Assembly: GCA_003165855.1 (NCBI GenBank)
Contig: PMXH01000440.1
Coordinates: 4,964 to 19,965 of the forward strand
Reading direction: 5' to 3'
DNA from: Acidobacteriaceae bacterium
GTDB taxonomy: Bacteria; Acidobacteriota; Terriglobia; Terriglobales; Acidobacteriaceae
DNA length: 15,002 nt
Part shown: in pieces, positions 8,157 through 15,002 of the stretch
How the letters are laid out: each line of letters opens with the position of its first letter
Position numbering within the stretch: the stretch's first letter is position 1
Notes under the pieces: generated by a model
Database searches by the model: none
Told to the model about the DNA's origin: nothing
The model's input: the letters and a program-made list of their open reading frames with translations, nothing else
Made by a program: the position numbers and the translations under genes

Positions 8157-11006
8157 ATGACAGATACCTCACGATCCAACGGCTTCGTTGGCCGGGTCTT
8201 GTCCTGGCTGCTCCCATTTCTGGTGATCTCCGCCGCCTACTTGTACACCTTCCCGCAGCCCAACATCTTCTATGCCGGAGTGGTGCTGTTGCATGCGCTG
8301 ACCGGCGTGATTGCTGCAATTCTGCTGATCCTCGCGCTCTTTCGCCTCCTGCGGAATGGAAGCTTGTTTGCGCGCGTCGGCTGGCTACTGGTCGCCGCAG
8401 GCGCTGTCCTGGGACTCATTCTCATCAAGACCGGCACGCCACGCACCGAGTGGAAATGGCTCTATCTCCATATCGTGATCTCGCTCCTCGGAGTCGGTAT
8501 TCTGATCGCTGACAAGCTGGGAGAGCGTGGATGGTTAGCCTCGAATGCCGGTACTGCTCTTCTTCGTGCAGTTATCTGCCTGGTCGTGCTCGCCGGCATC
8601 AGCTATGGCGCGCGCTACGTGCGCGAAGGTTGGCAGATCCGCTCCCGCATCCAGAACCCCTCCATGCCGCCCGACAACATGAATGGCGAGGGCGATGGGC
8701 CCGAAGGCTCGTTCTTTCCCAGTTCCGCGCAGGTCTACGGCAAGCAGAAAATTCCCAGCAAGTTCTTCATGGAGTCTGACTCCTGCAAGCGCTGCCATGA
8801 AGATATCTACAACCAGTGGTTCAGTTCCGCGCATCATTTTTCTTCGTTCAACAATCAGTGGTACCGCAAGTCGATCGAGTACATGCAGGATACGGTTGGC
8901 ACCAAGCCTTCGAAATGGTGCGGTGGATGCCACGATCCGGCTGTCCTCTACAGCGGGCTCATGGATACTCCGATCAAGCAGATCGTGCATCGTCCTGAAT
9001 CGCAAGCCGGCCTCGGTTGCATGATGTGCCACTCCATCGCCGACGTGAAGAGCACCATGGGCCAGGCGGACTTTTATCTGGAGTATCCCAAGCTTCACGA
9101 ACTCGCCGCCACGCAGAATCCCGTGGCGCGCGCCCTGCACGATTTCCTGATCCGCTTGAACCCCGAACCGCATCGCCGCGTATTCCTCAAGCCCTTCATG
9201 AAAACGCAGACCGCGGAATTCTGTTCTACATGCCACAAGGTTCACCTCGACGTGCCAGTGAATCATTACCGCTGGGTCCGCGGCTTCAACGAATATGACA
9301 ACTGGCAGGCCAGCGGAGTCTCTGGCCAAGGGGCGCGCTCCTTCTACTATCCGCCCAAGCCCCAGCAGTGCGCCGATTGCCATATGCCCATGGAGTCCTC
9401 GAAAGACGCGGGCAACATCAACGGGGTTGTACACTCGCATCGCTTCCCCGGCGCCAACACCGCGCTGCCCACCGCGAATGAAGATGCTGCTCAACTGAAA
9501 CTTACCGAGGCCTTCCTGAAGAGCGGCGCCCTTACGGTGGATATCTTTGCGCTATCTCCCGCGCAGGCGCAGGTACAGGCGAAGACCGGCGCGGTGAGTC
9601 AATCGGATCTGGCCACCACGTTCGCGGTGGGCGAAGAAGCGGAAACCAAAATCACTTCGGAAACAGGCGGAGAAGTTGCCCCGGTTACCGCTCCGTTGAA
9701 CCGCGTGCAGCCCGCGCTGCGCCGCGGCGATACCGTGCGCGTGGATGTTGTCGTACGCACCAAGAAGGTTGGACACTTCTTCCCCGGCGGCACCGTCGAT
9801 GCTTACGATACCTGGCTCGAACTGAAGGGCACGGACGACAAAGGCCAGACCATCTTCTGGAGTGGCATGGTGGAAGGCGATGGCAAAGGCCCGGTGGAAA
9901 AAGGCGCGCACTTTTATCGCTCGCTGCAGATCGACGCGCACGGCAATCCCATCAACAAGCGCAACGCCTGGGCCACGCGAGCCGTCGTGTATGTGCGGCT
10001 CATCCCGCCCGGCGCGGCAGACACTGTGCACTACAGAATGTTGATTCCTGAAAACGCCGGTGACAAGATTACGTTGCATGCACGCCTGTGCTACAGGAAG
10101 TTTTCGTGGTACGGCACGCACGAAGCTTTCGCCGGGCAGCCCGATCCGGCGTCGCAAAACACGGTTTCCCCCGATTACGACGATCGTCCAACGGTGTTTA
10201 CGGCATCGCTGAGCGGCGTTTCGGCGAAGCAGGAGAAGATTCCCGACCTGCCTATCGAGACCGTGGCGGAAAACGAAGTGACGCTCCCGGTGGTCGCGCA
10301 TAACGCGCCTGCTCCCCAGCCAAAGACAATCGCTCTCAAAGAGGAATGGCAGCGCTGGAACGACTACGGAATCGGTCTGTTCCTGCAGGGCGACCTGAAA
10401 GGCGCGGCCGCCGCATTCCAAGAGGTGACCGAGGCGGATCCAAACAATCCCGATGGCTGGGTCAACCTTGGCCGCTGCGCCGTGCAGGAAGGCGATATGG
10501 AACGCGCCCGCGCTGTGCTCGAGAAAGCGCTGGCCCTGTCTCCGAACTTGGCGCGAGCCAACTTTTTCTATGCCCGCGTGCTGCGCGCGGGCGGAAACTA
10601 CGATGGCGCCGCCGCACGTCTGCACATCGTTCTCGCTCAATATCCGCGCGACCGTGTTGCGATCAACGATCTGGGACGCATTCTTTTCCTGCAGAGGAAG
10701 TACGCGGATGCCGTGAAGGTCCTCGAATCGGTGCTGGCGATCGACCCAGAAGATCTGCAGGCTCACTATAACTTGATGCTATGCTACGGAGGGCTGGGGA
10801 ACGACAAGCTCGCGAAGGAGCATCAGGCGCGCTACCTGCGATTCAAGGCCGACGAGTCTTCGCAAGCGATCACCGGACCGTATCGCCAGTTGCATCCCGA
10901 AGACAACAACGAGCGGCAAGCGGTCCACGAACACGTTTCGGTTCCGCTGCCGTCGCTGCATGCGAAACGGCCAAGCGAGACCGCCTCTGCCGGAGGCTCA
11001 AAATAG
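8157..11006 (+). CDS. Membrane-anchored five-haem cytochrome c with C-terminal TPR array
   Basis: A 949-residue fusion. Residues about 13-152 hold five hydrophobic helices (about 13-31, 38-63, 73-91, 101-118, 135-152), which would place the rest in the periplasm. Five CXXCH haem-binding motifs follow: CKRCH at 210, CGGCH at 255, CMMCH at 288, CSTCH at 356 and CADCH at 405. The arrangement recalls cytochrome c554-like multihaem proteins. A beta-rich part (about 520-690) carries VGHFFPGGTVDAYDTWLEL (538-556), a GHxFPxG pattern seen in other multihaem cytochromes; His540 might serve as a haem ligand. A low-complexity linker leads to about four TPR units (731-895), suggesting protein-protein contacts. 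Role inferred: electron transfer at the membrane with docked partners. The ATG has no clear ribosome site. Its stop overlaps the next gene's GTG. Confidence 0.88.
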   Translation: MTDTSRSNGFVGRVLSWLLPFLVISAAYLYTFPQPNIFYAGVVLLHALTGVIAAILLILALFRLLRNGSLFARVGWLLVAAGAVLGLILIKTGTPRTEWKWLYLHIVISLLGVGILIADKLGERGWLASNAGTALLRAVICLVVLAGISYGARYVREGWQIRSRIQNPSMPPDNMNGEGDGPEGSFFPSSAQVYGKQKIPSKFFMESDSCKRCHEDIYNQWFSSAHHFSSFNNQWYRKSIEYMQDTVGTKPSKWCGGCHDPAVLYSGLMDTPIKQIVHRPESQAGLGCMMCHSIADVKSTMGQADFYLEYPKLHELAATQNPVARALHDFLIRLNPEPHRRVFLKPFMKTQTAEFCSTCHKVHLDVPVNHYRWVRGFNEYDNWQASGVSGQGARSFYYPPKPQQCADCHMPMESSKDAGNINGVVHSHRFPGANTALPTANEDAAQLKLTEAFLKSGALTVDIFALSPAQAQVQAKTGAVSQSDLATTFAVGEEAETKITSETGGEVAPVTAPLNRVQPALRRGDTVRVDVVVRTKKVGHFFPGGTVDAYDTWLELKGTDDKGQTIFWSGMVEGDGKGPVEKGAHFYRSLQIDAHGNPINKRNAWATRAVVYVRLIPPGAADTVHYRMLIPENAGDKITLHARLCYRKFSWYGTHEAFAGQPDPASQNTVSPDYDDRPTVFTASLSGVSAKQEKIPDLPIETVAENEVTLPVVAHNAPAPQPKTIALKEEWQRWNDYGIGLFLQGDLKGAAAAFQEVTEADPNNPDGWVNLGRCAVQEGDMERARAVLEKALALSPNLARANFFYARVLRAGGNYDGAAARLHIVLAQYPRDRVAINDLGRILFLQRKYADAVKVLESVLAIDPEDLQAHYNLMLCYGGLGNDKLAKEHQARYLRFKADESSQAITGPYRQLHPEDNNERQAVHEHVSVPLPSLHAKRPSETASAGGSK
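10992..10996 (+). promoter_or_regulatory. Ribosome binding site fixing the GTG start of the first CRTAC-like gene
   Basis: GGAGG at 10992-10996 lies nine bases before the GTG at 11006, inside the last codons of the cytochrome gene. It selects this GTG over the far-upstream ATG at 10781, which would read through the TPR-coding region in another frame. Confidence 0.7.
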
Positions 11007-12766
11007 TGAAAACCACAAAAGTGCATTTCACCGCAGAGTCACAGAGGCACAGAGAGAAGAAGCAGCCTTATTGTTCGTTTTTCCTCCGTGCCTCTGTGTC
11101 TCTGTGGTGGGTTCTATCTCTGGCGATCGCCGCCCACGCCCAGCAGATCCGTTTCCGCGATGTCACCGCGCAGTCAGGAATCCGTTTCACGCACAACAAT
11201 GGCGCTTTCGGAAAAAAGTGGCTTCCTGAAACCATGGGTCCCGGCTGCGCCTTCATTGATTACGATAACGACGGCTATCCCGACATTCTTTTGGTCAACG
11301 GCGAAGACTTTCCCGGGCACGTTCATGGTGGGGCGACGACTCCAAAGCTATACCATAACAACCACGACGGAACCTTTACCGATGTAACCCGCAAGGCGGG
11401 ATTGGCGGTTTCCATGTTCGGCATGGGAGTATCCGTCGGCGACTATGACAACGACGGCTTCGATGACATCTTCATCACCGCTCTCGGCCAAAGCCATCTC
11501 TTCCACAACAACGGCAACGGCACCTTCACCGACGTTACCAAGTCCGCCGGCATGTGGGGGCCGAACGAGTTCTCGACCAGCGCCGCGTGGGTCGACTACG
11601 ACCGCGACGGCAAACTCGATCTCGTCGTCGCGAACTACGTGCAATGGACCGAGCAGACCGACCTGTACTGCACTCTCGACGGCGCGCACAAATCTTATTG
11701 CACGCCGGAATCGTACAAAGGAACCTCGGTGCAGCTGTGGCATAACCTGGGTGGCGGCAAGTTTGAAGACGCTACGCAGAAAGCCGGCCTGGGCGATCCA
11801 ACTTCAAAAAGCCTCGGCATCACGATCCTCGATTACAACGCCGACGGCTGGCCCGACATTCTGATCGCCAACGACACGCAGCCCAACAAGCTTTATCTGA
11901 ACAAGAAAGACGGCACCTTCGAAGAGCGCGGCGTGGCCGCTGGAATCGGCTTCAGCGAAGATGGCGTGGCCCGCGCCGGCATGGGCGTCGATGCCGCCGA
12001 CTACGACCGCAGCGGGCACCCCAGCGTTCTCATCACTAACTTCGCCAATCAGATGGCGTCGCTCTATCACAACGAAGGCAACAGCTTGTTCGTGGACGAG
12101 GCTCCGCAGTCCGAAGTAGGCCGCGCCACGCTGGTCACGCTCGGCTTCGGCTGCTTTTTTTTCGATTACGATAACGACGGCTGGCCGGATATTTTCGTCG
12201 CCGACGGCCATATCGAAGACGCGATCGAGCGCGTGCAGAAGCGCGTGACCTACGCCGAGCCTTCGCATCTCTTCCACAACCTGGGCGGAGGCAAGTTTCA
12301 GGAAGTGACGATGCAGATGGGGCCGGCCTTTGCCGCGCCAAGAGTGGCGCGGGGCGCGGCTTACGCCGATATCGATAACGACGGCTTCCTCGATGTCCTC
12401 GTCACCACCAACGCCGGCCCCGCTGTTCTGTTCCACAACGAGGGCGCATCGAATCACAGCCTGCGCCTGAAGTTGGTAGGGACAAAGTCGAATCGCGACG
12501 GCATCGGCGCAGTGGTGCGGGTCACGGCAGGAGATGACAAGCAGTCGAAGATGCTGCGCTCCGGATCGAGTTATCTTTCGCAAAGCGAACTAGTCCTCAC
12601 CTTTGGCCTGAGCGCACAAGCGAAAGCCGACAGCGTTGAGATTCAATGGCCCAGCGGCCAGGTCGACAAACTTTCCAACATCAACGCCGGACAGACGGTA
12701 ACGGTCGAGGAAGGAAAGGGAGTTGTGGGGAACCGCGCGTATAGCAGGACCACTGCAGCAAAATAA
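11006..12766 (+). CDS. Exported CRTAC1-like protein: seven FG-GAP repeats plus ASPIC/UnbV domain
   Basis: A 586-residue secreted protein. The N-terminus is basic (RHREKK), then hydrophobic, with likely cleavage at AHA-QQ near residue 45. Seven Asp-rich FG-GAP/VCBS calcium loops follow at about 85, 147, 198, 277, 333, 387 and 455 (for example DYDNDGYPDIL), each usually preceded by an LFHN-type strand and a GTFTDVT turn. This predicts a seven-bladed beta-propeller. The fifth loop, DYDRSGHPSVL, is degenerate. An ASPIC/UnbV domain closes the chain (about 499-569: GIGAVVRV, LRSGSSYLSQSE, IQWPSGQVDKL). The family is calcium-binding and extracellular; its bacterial function is unknown. The gene starts at GTG, overlapping the cytochrome stop by one base (TAGTG), so the two are almost certainly co-expressed. 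The signal-peptide region coincides with an inverted repeat. Confidence 0.88.
   Translation: MKTTKVHFTAESQRHREKKQPYCSFFLRASVSLWWVLSLAIAAHAQQIRFRDVTAQSGIRFTHNNGAFGKKWLPETMGPGCAFIDYDNDGYPDILLVNGEDFPGHVHGGATTPKLYHNNHDGTFTDVTRKAGLAVSMFGMGVSVGDYDNDGFDDIFITALGQSHLFHNNGNGTFTDVTKSAGMWGPNEFSTSAAWVDYDRDGKLDLVVANYVQWTEQTDLYCTLDGAHKSYCTPESYKGTSVQLWHNLGGGKFEDATQKAGLGDPTSKSLGITILDYNADGWPDILIANDTQPNKLYLNKKDGTFEERGVAAGIGFSEDGVARAGMGVDAADYDRSGHPSVLITNFANQMASLYHNEGNSLFVDEAPQSEVGRATLVTLGFGCFFFDYDNDGWPDIFVADGHIEDAIERVQKRVTYAEPSHLFHNLGGGKFQEVTMQMGPAFAAPRVARGAAYADIDNDGFLDVLVTTNAGPAVLFHNEGASNHSLRLKLVGTKSNRDGIGAVVRVTAGDDKQSKMLRSGSSYLSQSELVLTFGLSAQAKADSVEIQWPSGQVDKLSNINAGQTVTVEEGKGVVGNRAYSRTTAAK
11029..11109. repeat. 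Imperfect 26-base inverted repeat inside the CRTAC-like gene start
   Basis: The arms 11029-11054 and 11084-11109 pair at 23 of 26 positions around a 29-base loop. The core of the left arm is CACAGAGGCAC and its partner is GTGCCTCTGTG. Sequences of this type (CACAGAGGCACxGAG with its complement) are recognisable as a dispersed intergenic palindrome in many bacterial genomes. Here it lies within a reading frame, 20 bases after the GTG codon, and encodes SQRHREKK and SVSLWW of the signal peptide region. Confidence 0.8.
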
Positions 12767-12882
12767 CTTGTCATTCCGAGGAGCGGATGCGACGAGGAAC
12801 CTGCTGTTTCTCGTACTGCCACGAAAGCAGATTTCGGTTTACCCTGTGTTCCCTGTGCCCGCTGTGGTTAAATCGTAGTCGA
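12767..12882. repeat. Repeat-like intergenic spacer before the second CRTAC-like gene
   Basis: The gap between the two propeller genes looks composite. From 12773, GTCATTCCGAGGAGCGGATG and the bases after it to GGAACCTGCTG resemble a dispersed intergenic repeat (the GTCATTCCGAGC...GAGGAATCTGC type). A bulged hairpin pairs 12801-12814 with 12821-12830 (core CTGCT-TTTC-CGT / ACGAAAGCAG). From 12841, CCCTGTGTTCCCTGTGCCCG then CTGTGGTTAAAT resembles a half copy of the CTCTGTG palindrome found at 11084-11109. No ribosome site or promoter stands out. Repeat membership is from recall of such elements, not from comparison within this genome. Confidence 0.5.
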
Positions 12883-15002
12883 ATGACTCCGCGAATTTCA
12901 GTTGCTCTCGCCGGCATATTCCTGGCAGCGTTTGGCCTGTTCGCGTCCGCCCCGCAAACTCCATCGAAAGCGAATCCGGTGGAGGCGGCGCGCCTCAACA
13001 ACCTCGGCGCCGCCTACATGAACCAGCAGCTTTTCGAGAAAGCACTCAAGTCGTTCCAGCAAGCCGCCGAACTTGATCCCAAGCTGACGATGGCGCGGCT
13101 GAATGAAGGCATTGCCTTCCTGAACCTGCAGAAGATCGACGAAGCCAAAGCCGTGTTGCAAGATGCTCTCAAGCAAGATCCGAAGAATCCGAACGCGTGG
13201 TACAACCTTGGCCTGCTGGCGAAGAACACGGGCGACGCTCAGTCTGCGATTGACGCGTTCCACCACGTCGTCGAACTGGATGCGAACGACGCCGACACCT
13301 GGTATTTCCTGGGCACCGCCGACGTGCAGTCGAAACAGTTTCCCCAAGCCATCGACGCCTTCCAGCACGCGCTGCAACTCAACCCGCTGCATGCCTCCGC
13401 CGAGTTCGGATTGTCGCGCGCCTACCAGCAATCGACTGACGTCGACCACGCCCGCGAGCATCTGAAGAAATTCCAGTACATCACGCAAAACAAAATCGGC
13501 GCGCCCATGAGTCTGGCCTACGGCGAGCAGGGCCAGTACTCGCGCGCAGTTGAGTCGCCGTCGGCGGTGCTGAAAGCTCCCGCGCAGATCAAGGTGCGGT
13601 TTGTGGATGTGACGGCGGAGGCGGGAATCGCGGGGACTGACGGACCGCCTCCGGAGGACATTTTCGGTTTTCTCATGCCAGGCGCATGCTTTCTTGACTA
13701 CGATGGCGACGGCCGTCCTGATATCTTCGTCACAAACGGCGGCCCGTTAGGTGGGCTAGCTCTCTATCACAACTTGGGGGCCGGAAAATTCGAAGATGTC
13801 ACGAAGAAAGCTGGGCTCGATCCGACTCTGCACGCGATCGGGTGTACGGCGGGCGACTACGACAGCGACGGAGCAACCGATTTGGCTGTGAGTTTACTTG
13901 GCCGGGTGATGCTGCTTCATAATCAAAAGGATGGGACATTCAAAGATGTCGGCAAGGCATCTGGCATTCCGAACTGGAATTACAACGTCGGCCTTACTTT
14001 TATTGACTATGATCACGACGGCGATCTCGATCTCTTCGTGAGCCGGCATGTAGATGCAGCGCCGAAAAATGGAAAAGTGAATTGGTATTTTCCTCCTTCT
14101 GACGATGGATCATTTAGCTGGCCGCAGATGTTCCGTAATAACGGCAACGGAACATTTACAGAGGTTGCAACCTCGCTGGGGCTGGTGGATGAAAAGGATC
14201 CGATTGGCACTTTGGGGGCCATCGGAACCGACTACAACAACGACCGTGCAGTCGACCTCATAGTTACGGAGTCCAAGCCGACAATCTTCGAAAATCCTCG
14301 CGAGGGAAAATTCTCTAAGCGCACACCGTGGTCCGGTCCCATGCCTGGCGCAGCTCTGGGCGTTGCCGTTCTTGATTTCGACCACGACGGATGGATGGAC
14401 CTGGCCTTCACGCACATGGGAGCGCCCGGCCTTACGCTATGGCGCAACAATCATGGCAAGACTTTCGATCGCGTCCAACTTCCCGCGACGAACTGGACCC
14501 GCGCTTTCGGTGTGGCTGCCATCGACTACGACAATGACGGCTGGGTCGACCTGGTCGCAGTCGGCGAGACAAAAGATGGTAAGGGCGAGATTAAGCTGTT
14601 CCGTAATCTCGGCGCTGACGGGTTCAAAGACGTCACCGCCGACGTTGGCCTCGACAAGATTCAACTCAAAGAGCCGCGCGCGATCATCACTGGCGATTAC
14701 GATGGCGACGGTGCGACCGATTTGCTCATCACGCAGAATCACGGGCCTGCCGTGCTGCTGCGCAATGAAGGCGGCAATCAGAATCACTGGCTGCGCCTTT
14801 CGCTCAAGGGATTGAACGATAACAAGAGCGCTATCGGGACCAAGGTGGAAGTGTTCGCGGGCGGGAATCGGCAGAAGTTTGAGATCGCGGGTTCGAACGG
14901 ATACCTGGGGCAGAACTCAACCGACATTGTGGTCGGCCTCGGCGATTCCAAAGAAGCCGACATCGTGCGCATGACTTGGCCGACGGGCGTGTTGCAGGAT
15001 GA
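12883..15002 (+). CDS. Exported TPR-FG-GAP-ASPIC/UnbV fusion protein, 3' end outside the window
   Basis: An open frame of 706 codons runs off the right edge. A signal peptide (MTPRISVALAGIFLAAFGLF, cleaved near ASA-PQT) leads to a TPR array of about five units (residues 35-200: ARLNNLGAAYMNQQLFEKAL, AWYNLGLLAKNTGDAQSAI, TWYFLGTADVQSKQFPQAI). Next come seven FG-GAP calcium loops at about 272, 325, 375, 450, 498, 548 and 605 (DYDGDGRPDIF, DYDHDGDLDLF, DYDNDGWVDLV), forming a predicted propeller. The start of an ASPIC/UnbV domain follows (about 651-703: IGTKVEVFAG, IAGSNGYLGQNS, MTWPTGVLQD). By comparison with the upstream homologue, only a few dozen residues are likely missing. No clear ribosome site precedes the ATG. 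It is the same architecture as the preceding gene with TPRs added, echoing the TPRs of the cytochrome. Confidence 0.88.
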   Translation, partial: MTPRISVALAGIFLAAFGLFASAPQTPSKANPVEAARLNNLGAAYMNQQLFEKALKSFQQAAELDPKLTMARLNEGIAFLNLQKIDEAKAVLQDALKQDPKNPNAWYNLGLLAKNTGDAQSAIDAFHHVVELDANDADTWYFLGTADVQSKQFPQAIDAFQHALQLNPLHASAEFGLSRAYQQSTDVDHAREHLKKFQYITQNKIGAPMSLAYGEQGQYSRAVESPSAVLKAPAQIKVRFVDVTAEAGIAGTDGPPPEDIFGFLMPGACFLDYDGDGRPDIFVTNGGPLGGLALYHNLGAGKFEDVTKKAGLDPTLHAIGCTAGDYDSDGATDLAVSLLGRVMLLHNQKDGTFKDVGKASGIPNWNYNVGLTFIDYDHDGDLDLFVSRHVDAAPKNGKVNWYFPPSDDGSFSWPQMFRNNGNGTFTEVATSLGLVDEKDPIGTLGAIGTDYNNDRAVDLIVTESKPTIFENPREGKFSKRTPWSGPMPGAALGVAVLDFDHDGWMDLAFTHMGAPGLTLWRNNHGKTFDRVQLPATNWTRAFGVAAIDYDNDGWVDLVAVGETKDGKGEIKLFRNLGADGFKDVTADVGLDKIQLKEPRAIITGDYDGDGATDLLITQNHGPAVLLRNEGGNQNHWLRLSLKGLNDNKSAIGTKVEVFAGGNRQKFEIAGSNGYLGQNSTDIVVGLGDSKEADIVRMTWPTGVLQD

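Noticed and set aside
8535..9494. 319-codon minus-strand frame opposite the haem-binding region
   Set aside because: The opposite strand encodes all five CXXCH motifs in one frame; this one has no family signature.
9552..10766. 404-codon minus-strand frame opposite the cytochrome gene
   Set aside because: It mirrors the GC-rich codon pattern of the plus-strand gene, has no recognisable domain, and the plus strand carries clear haem and TPR motifs.
10781..11005. Upstream ATG extension of the first CRTAC-like gene
   Set aside because: The extra 75 codons overlap the TPR end of the cytochrome gene out of frame and would bury the signal peptide; the GTG at 11006 has a GGAGG site.
11804..12583. 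259-codon minus-strand frame opposite the first CRTAC-like gene
   Set aside because: Its repetitive VVIVIE-type sequence is simply the antisense of the Asp-rich calcium loops.
12898..13488. 196-codon minus-strand frame opposite the TPR part of the third cluster gene
   Set aside because: The plus strand gives a signal peptide and continuous TPR-propeller protein to the window edge.

Overview
The window is GC-rich bacterial DNA. It looks like a soil-type Acidobacteriota genome (Koribacter/Terriglobales-like). This assignment is an inference from three things: the pairing of secreted CRTAC/ASPIC-UnbV propellers with TPR and multihaem cytochrome modules, scattered palindromic intergenic repeats, and mixed ATG/GTG/TTG starts. 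No rRNA, tRNA, CRISPR array or transposase was seen.

Layout. (1) 1-1613, plus strand: the 3' part of an aldo/keto reductase gene, a possible 28-codon gene with a strong ribosome binding site, a small split-barrel (DUF2255/nitroreductase-like) protein, and a short relic of an AraC-family regulator. (2) 1745-3732, minus strand: a sugar-porter MFS transporter followed by a small exported DUF2846-like protein. (3) 3997-5199, plus: a secreted, cysteine-rich protein resembling an alpha/beta hydrolase, with a TTG start and two adjacent dyads upstream. (4) 5216-5590, minus: a single-domain rhodanese. (5) 5671-5779: an intergenic inverted array of heptamers. (6) 5824-8030, plus: an RsuA/RluB-type pseudouridine synthase translationally overlapping an amidase-signature hydrolase. 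(7) 8157 to the right edge, plus: a large three-gene cluster.

The three-gene cluster is the most interesting part. Its first gene encodes a 949-residue protein that joins five membrane helices, a five-haem (CXXCH) cytochrome domain, a beta-rich domain with a GHFFPGG motif and a C-terminal TPR array. Its stop codon overlaps the GTG start of the second gene, which encodes an exported seven-repeat FG-GAP propeller with a C-terminal ASPIC/UnbV domain (CRTAC1-like). The third gene, open at the right edge, encodes an exported TPR array fused to a second seven-repeat FG-GAP propeller with an ASPIC/UnbV domain. All three products are predicted to act outside the cytoplasmic membrane. A membrane-anchored electron-transfer or redox complex with calcium-binding propeller partners is a reasonable but untested model.

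Repeats lie in or between these genes. A 26-base imperfect inverted repeat sits inside the start of the second gene, so that repeat sequence supplies much of its signal peptide. A different repeat-like stretch fills the gap before the third gene.
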